IMG/VR virus record: IMGVR_UViG_3300031857_001578
Coordinates: 1-21,906 of that record
Strand: one strand, 5' to 3'
DNA: 21,906 bases
Origin: a virus
Below are positions 20,684-21,906 of the stretch, in pieces. Positions within the stretch are counted from its first letter, which is position 1. Every line of letters begins with the position of its first letter. The translations under genes and the position numbers were made by a program. The notes beneath the pieces were generated by a model, which saw only the letters and a program-made list of their open reading frames with translations, was not told the origin of the DNA and did not search any database.

Positions 20684-21035
20684 GCGCCACCTCCCGACCG
20701 AGGTCCGTGATGCGACAGACATTCGCCTCGACGCCATAGCTCGTGACGGCGGTTTCCCCCGTGGGGATGATATAGCCAAGCCGTCGGAGATCGGAACACC
20801 GCTTCCACCCGTTCGGCACTCCGGCGATCTCGCTGGCTTGTTCGTCCGTCTGCGGGCCGTCAAGATAGGCGCGAAGAATCCGCGTTGCTTGCGAGGCTCG
20901 TCGCGGGGCGTTGGCGCGGTCGGCTTTGTGACTCGTCTCCGGGTCCGTGGTCCGCGCATTGTGTTGCTCGGCAGCAAAGAGGCCGAAATCCAGCGCCAGC
21001 CGCTTGCGGTAGAGGTACATCTCGGTCTCGTCCAT
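20673..21035 (-). CDS. Winged-helix-like DNA-binding protein (120 aa)
   Basis: ATG 21035 overlaps the previous stop as TAATG, so the longer upstream frame is not used. After MDETEMYLYRKRLALDFGLF and TTDPETSHKADRANAPRRAS comes ATRILRAYLDGPQTDEQASE followed by IAGVPNGWKRCSDLRRLGYI: a helix-turn-helix with recognition helix and a wing (TGETAVTSYGVEANVCRITD). This pattern, including the 'TSHKA' segment, is found in phage and plasmid DNA-binding proteins near replication genes. It may be a regulator or a replication accessory protein. Confidence 0.7.
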   Translation of the reverse strand: MDETEMYLYRKRLALDFGLFAAEQHNARTTDPETSHKADRANAPRRASQATRILRAYLDGPQTDEQASEIAGVPNGWKRCSDLRRLGYIIPTGETAVTSYGVEANVCRITDLGREVARGR

Positions 21036-21409
21036 TAGCGGGGCTCCGAGGCGACGTAGCGCGACAGGGTGTTGCCGCGGGTGATGCGGTCGGTGATGGA
21101 CTGGATGGCGTTCTCGGTCATCAGCCATTCGGCCCGGCCCGCCTCGAGGGTGTCGAGGAAGGTGAGGTACGTCGGGTGCGTCCGGCTCATCGCCTCGACC
21201 TTCCCCTCGGTCGCCTTCTCGCCGGAGTCCGTCAGATCGCGTCGGACCTGTAGCTCGGCCATCGCCAGCGAGACCTTCCGGCGGTGCTCCGCGGTCCCGA
21301 ACGGGCCGTAGAGGGCGTACAGACTCGCGGCCTGCGCGACCAGCTTGCCGCGGAGGTCCAGCAGTTCGTCCAGCGGTTCGATGCCGATTCGTGCTTCGAT
21401 GTCACGCAT
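21035..21409 (-). CDS. Conserved-looking phage helical protein (124 aa)
   Basis: ATG 21409 overlaps the zinc-ribbon gene stop by 8 nt. Sequence is helical; it contains LYALYGPFGTAEHRRKVSLA, GEKATEGKVEAMSRTHPTYL and ENAIQSITDRITRGNTLSRY. The order 'YGPFGT ... EGKVEA ... HPTYxxFLD ... ENxIQxITDRIxRGN' is one I associate with a phage protein found beside single-stranded DNA-binding and recombination genes. No biochemical role is known to me. Its location beside the probable SSB fits. Confidence 0.7.
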   Translation of the reverse strand: MRDIEARIGIEPLDELLDLRGKLVAQAASLYALYGPFGTAEHRRKVSLAMAELQVRRDLTDSGEKATEGKVEAMSRTHPTYLTFLDTLEAGRAEWLMTENAIQSITDRITRGNTLSRYVASEPR

Positions 21410-21884
21410 CTCGTGACGCCTCCGATGAGAGGGTGGTGGATTCCTGCCGCATCTTCGCCAACATCTGCCGCTGATAGTATCGCCGCCAGCGGGCCGCGCC
21501 TGCCTTCTTGGCGATGGCCGAACGTTGGGCCGGGGTCACGCTCGCGTTCCGGCTGGCCGTCCGCTCCGCCACAATCTCCCGCCAGGGCCGCTGGGGTTGG
21601 GTCGCCTTGATCTTCGCCCGCCGTTCCCGCGCCCGCCGGGCCGCGTTCTTGTTATACGCCTCGACGTCGCGCTTCCGGTACTTCGCGCAGTATCGCTGAT
21701 GCTGGATGACCAGACACCTCGCGCACCACTTGGCGTTGTGCGCCTTCCCGGCCACCGGGGCCGGGCATCCGGCGCAGATGCCAGCCTTGCGGCGGGCGCA
21801 ACCGGGGCAGGTGTACGTCACCCGCCCCAGTCGGTCAATCCGCTCCACTAGCACCGCCCGACACTTCTGGTATTCGCAGCGCAT
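21402..21884 (-). CDS. Cysteine-rich zinc-binding, basic protein (160 aa)
   Basis: ATG 21884 overlaps the SSB stop as TGATG. The N-terminal 65 residues hold many Cys pairs: MRCEYQKC, then TCPGC (25-29), GICAGC (35-40), WCARC (52-56) and RYC near 65, forming a zinc-ribbon or treble-clef array. From about 65 on the protein is strongly basic (KYRKRD, ARRARERRAKIKATQPQRPW) with a C-terminal helix (SAIAKKAGAARWRRYYQRQM). DNA or RNA binding is likely. I cannot name a family. Confidence 0.7.
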   Translation of the reverse strand: MRCEYQKCRAVLVERIDRLGRVTYTCPGCARRKAGICAGCPAPVAGKAHNAKWCARCLVIQHQRYCAKYRKRDVEAYNKNAARRARERRAKIKATQPQRPWREIVAERTASRNASVTPAQRSAIAKKAGAARWRRYYQRQMLAKMRQESTTLSSEASRDA

Positions 21885-21906
21885 CAGAACGGTAGATCGT
21901 CGTCGG
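21884..21906 (-). CDS. ssb: C-terminal end of single-stranded DNA-binding protein (partial)
   Basis: Reading into the window from the right, the frame codes DDDLPF followed by TGA at 21886-21884. The acidic tail ending in DLPF or DIPF with a terminal phenylalanine is the hallmark of bacterial and phage SSB proteins, used to recruit partner proteins. Only six residues are visible, so the call rests on this tail, its exact place at the stop codon, and the RusA/HNH neighbourhood. The stop overlaps the next start as TGATG. Confidence 0.75.

Noticed and set aside
1-21906. CRISPR arrays, tRNA genes, insertion sequences and attachment sites
   Set aside because: No regularly spaced identical repeats, cloverleaf-like segments, transposase motifs or integrase-linked core sites were seen; the only tandem repeats are coding.

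Overview
The window reads as one strand of a tailed double-stranded DNA bacteriophage or prophage (class Caudoviricetes, siphovirus-like). Every gene I can support lies on the minus strand, so transcription runs from base 21906 down to base 1. Genes are packed with 1-23 nt overlaps (ATGA, GTGA, TAATG, TGATG), and there is no gene-free stretch over 300 bases. Base composition is GC-rich through most of the window, with local drops. I see no integrase, repressor, lysis cassette, tRNA or CRISPR array. The host cannot be named; the two candidate promoters look like ordinary sigma-70 sites.

In transcription order, 21906-18482 is an early/replication-recombination block. It holds the acidic tail of a probable single-stranded DNA-binding protein, several small Cys-rich and helix-turn-helix proteins, a CmcI-like methyltransferase, an HNH-type nuclease, a RusA-family Holliday-junction resolvase and a small excisionase-like HTH protein. 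A near-consensus promoter at 18422-18450 then precedes small unknown genes (18379-16935) and a GT2 glycosyltransferase. A second promoter at 16261-16288 stands just before the packaging genes: a probable small terminase subunit and a PBSX-type large terminase.

From 14702 to 7575 comes the head module: a portal fused to a MuF-type head-morphogenesis domain, HK97-type protease, HK97-fold capsid, an inserted GT-B glycosyltransferase, head-tail connector and head-closure protein. From 7575 to 2983 the usual phage order is interrupted by eight small, mostly beta-rich genes, including a LamG-like lectin and a 499-residue protein with 18 copies of a TYTG-containing repeat. These are probably virion decorations or neck fibres. 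From 2986 to the left edge is the tail module: gp10-like neck protein, tail terminator, tail tube protein, the two tail-assembly chaperones joined by a textbook -1 frameshift signal (slippery A AAA AAC, 6-nt spacer, 9-bp stem), and the N-terminus of the tape measure protein.

The points most worth a second look are the complete -1 frameshift element, the accessory decoration locus with the 18-unit repeat protein, two glycosyltransferases plus a methyltransferase that could modify the virion, the portal-MuF fusion, and a one-gene cassette flanked by 16-bp direct repeats that are themselves start/stop overlaps.
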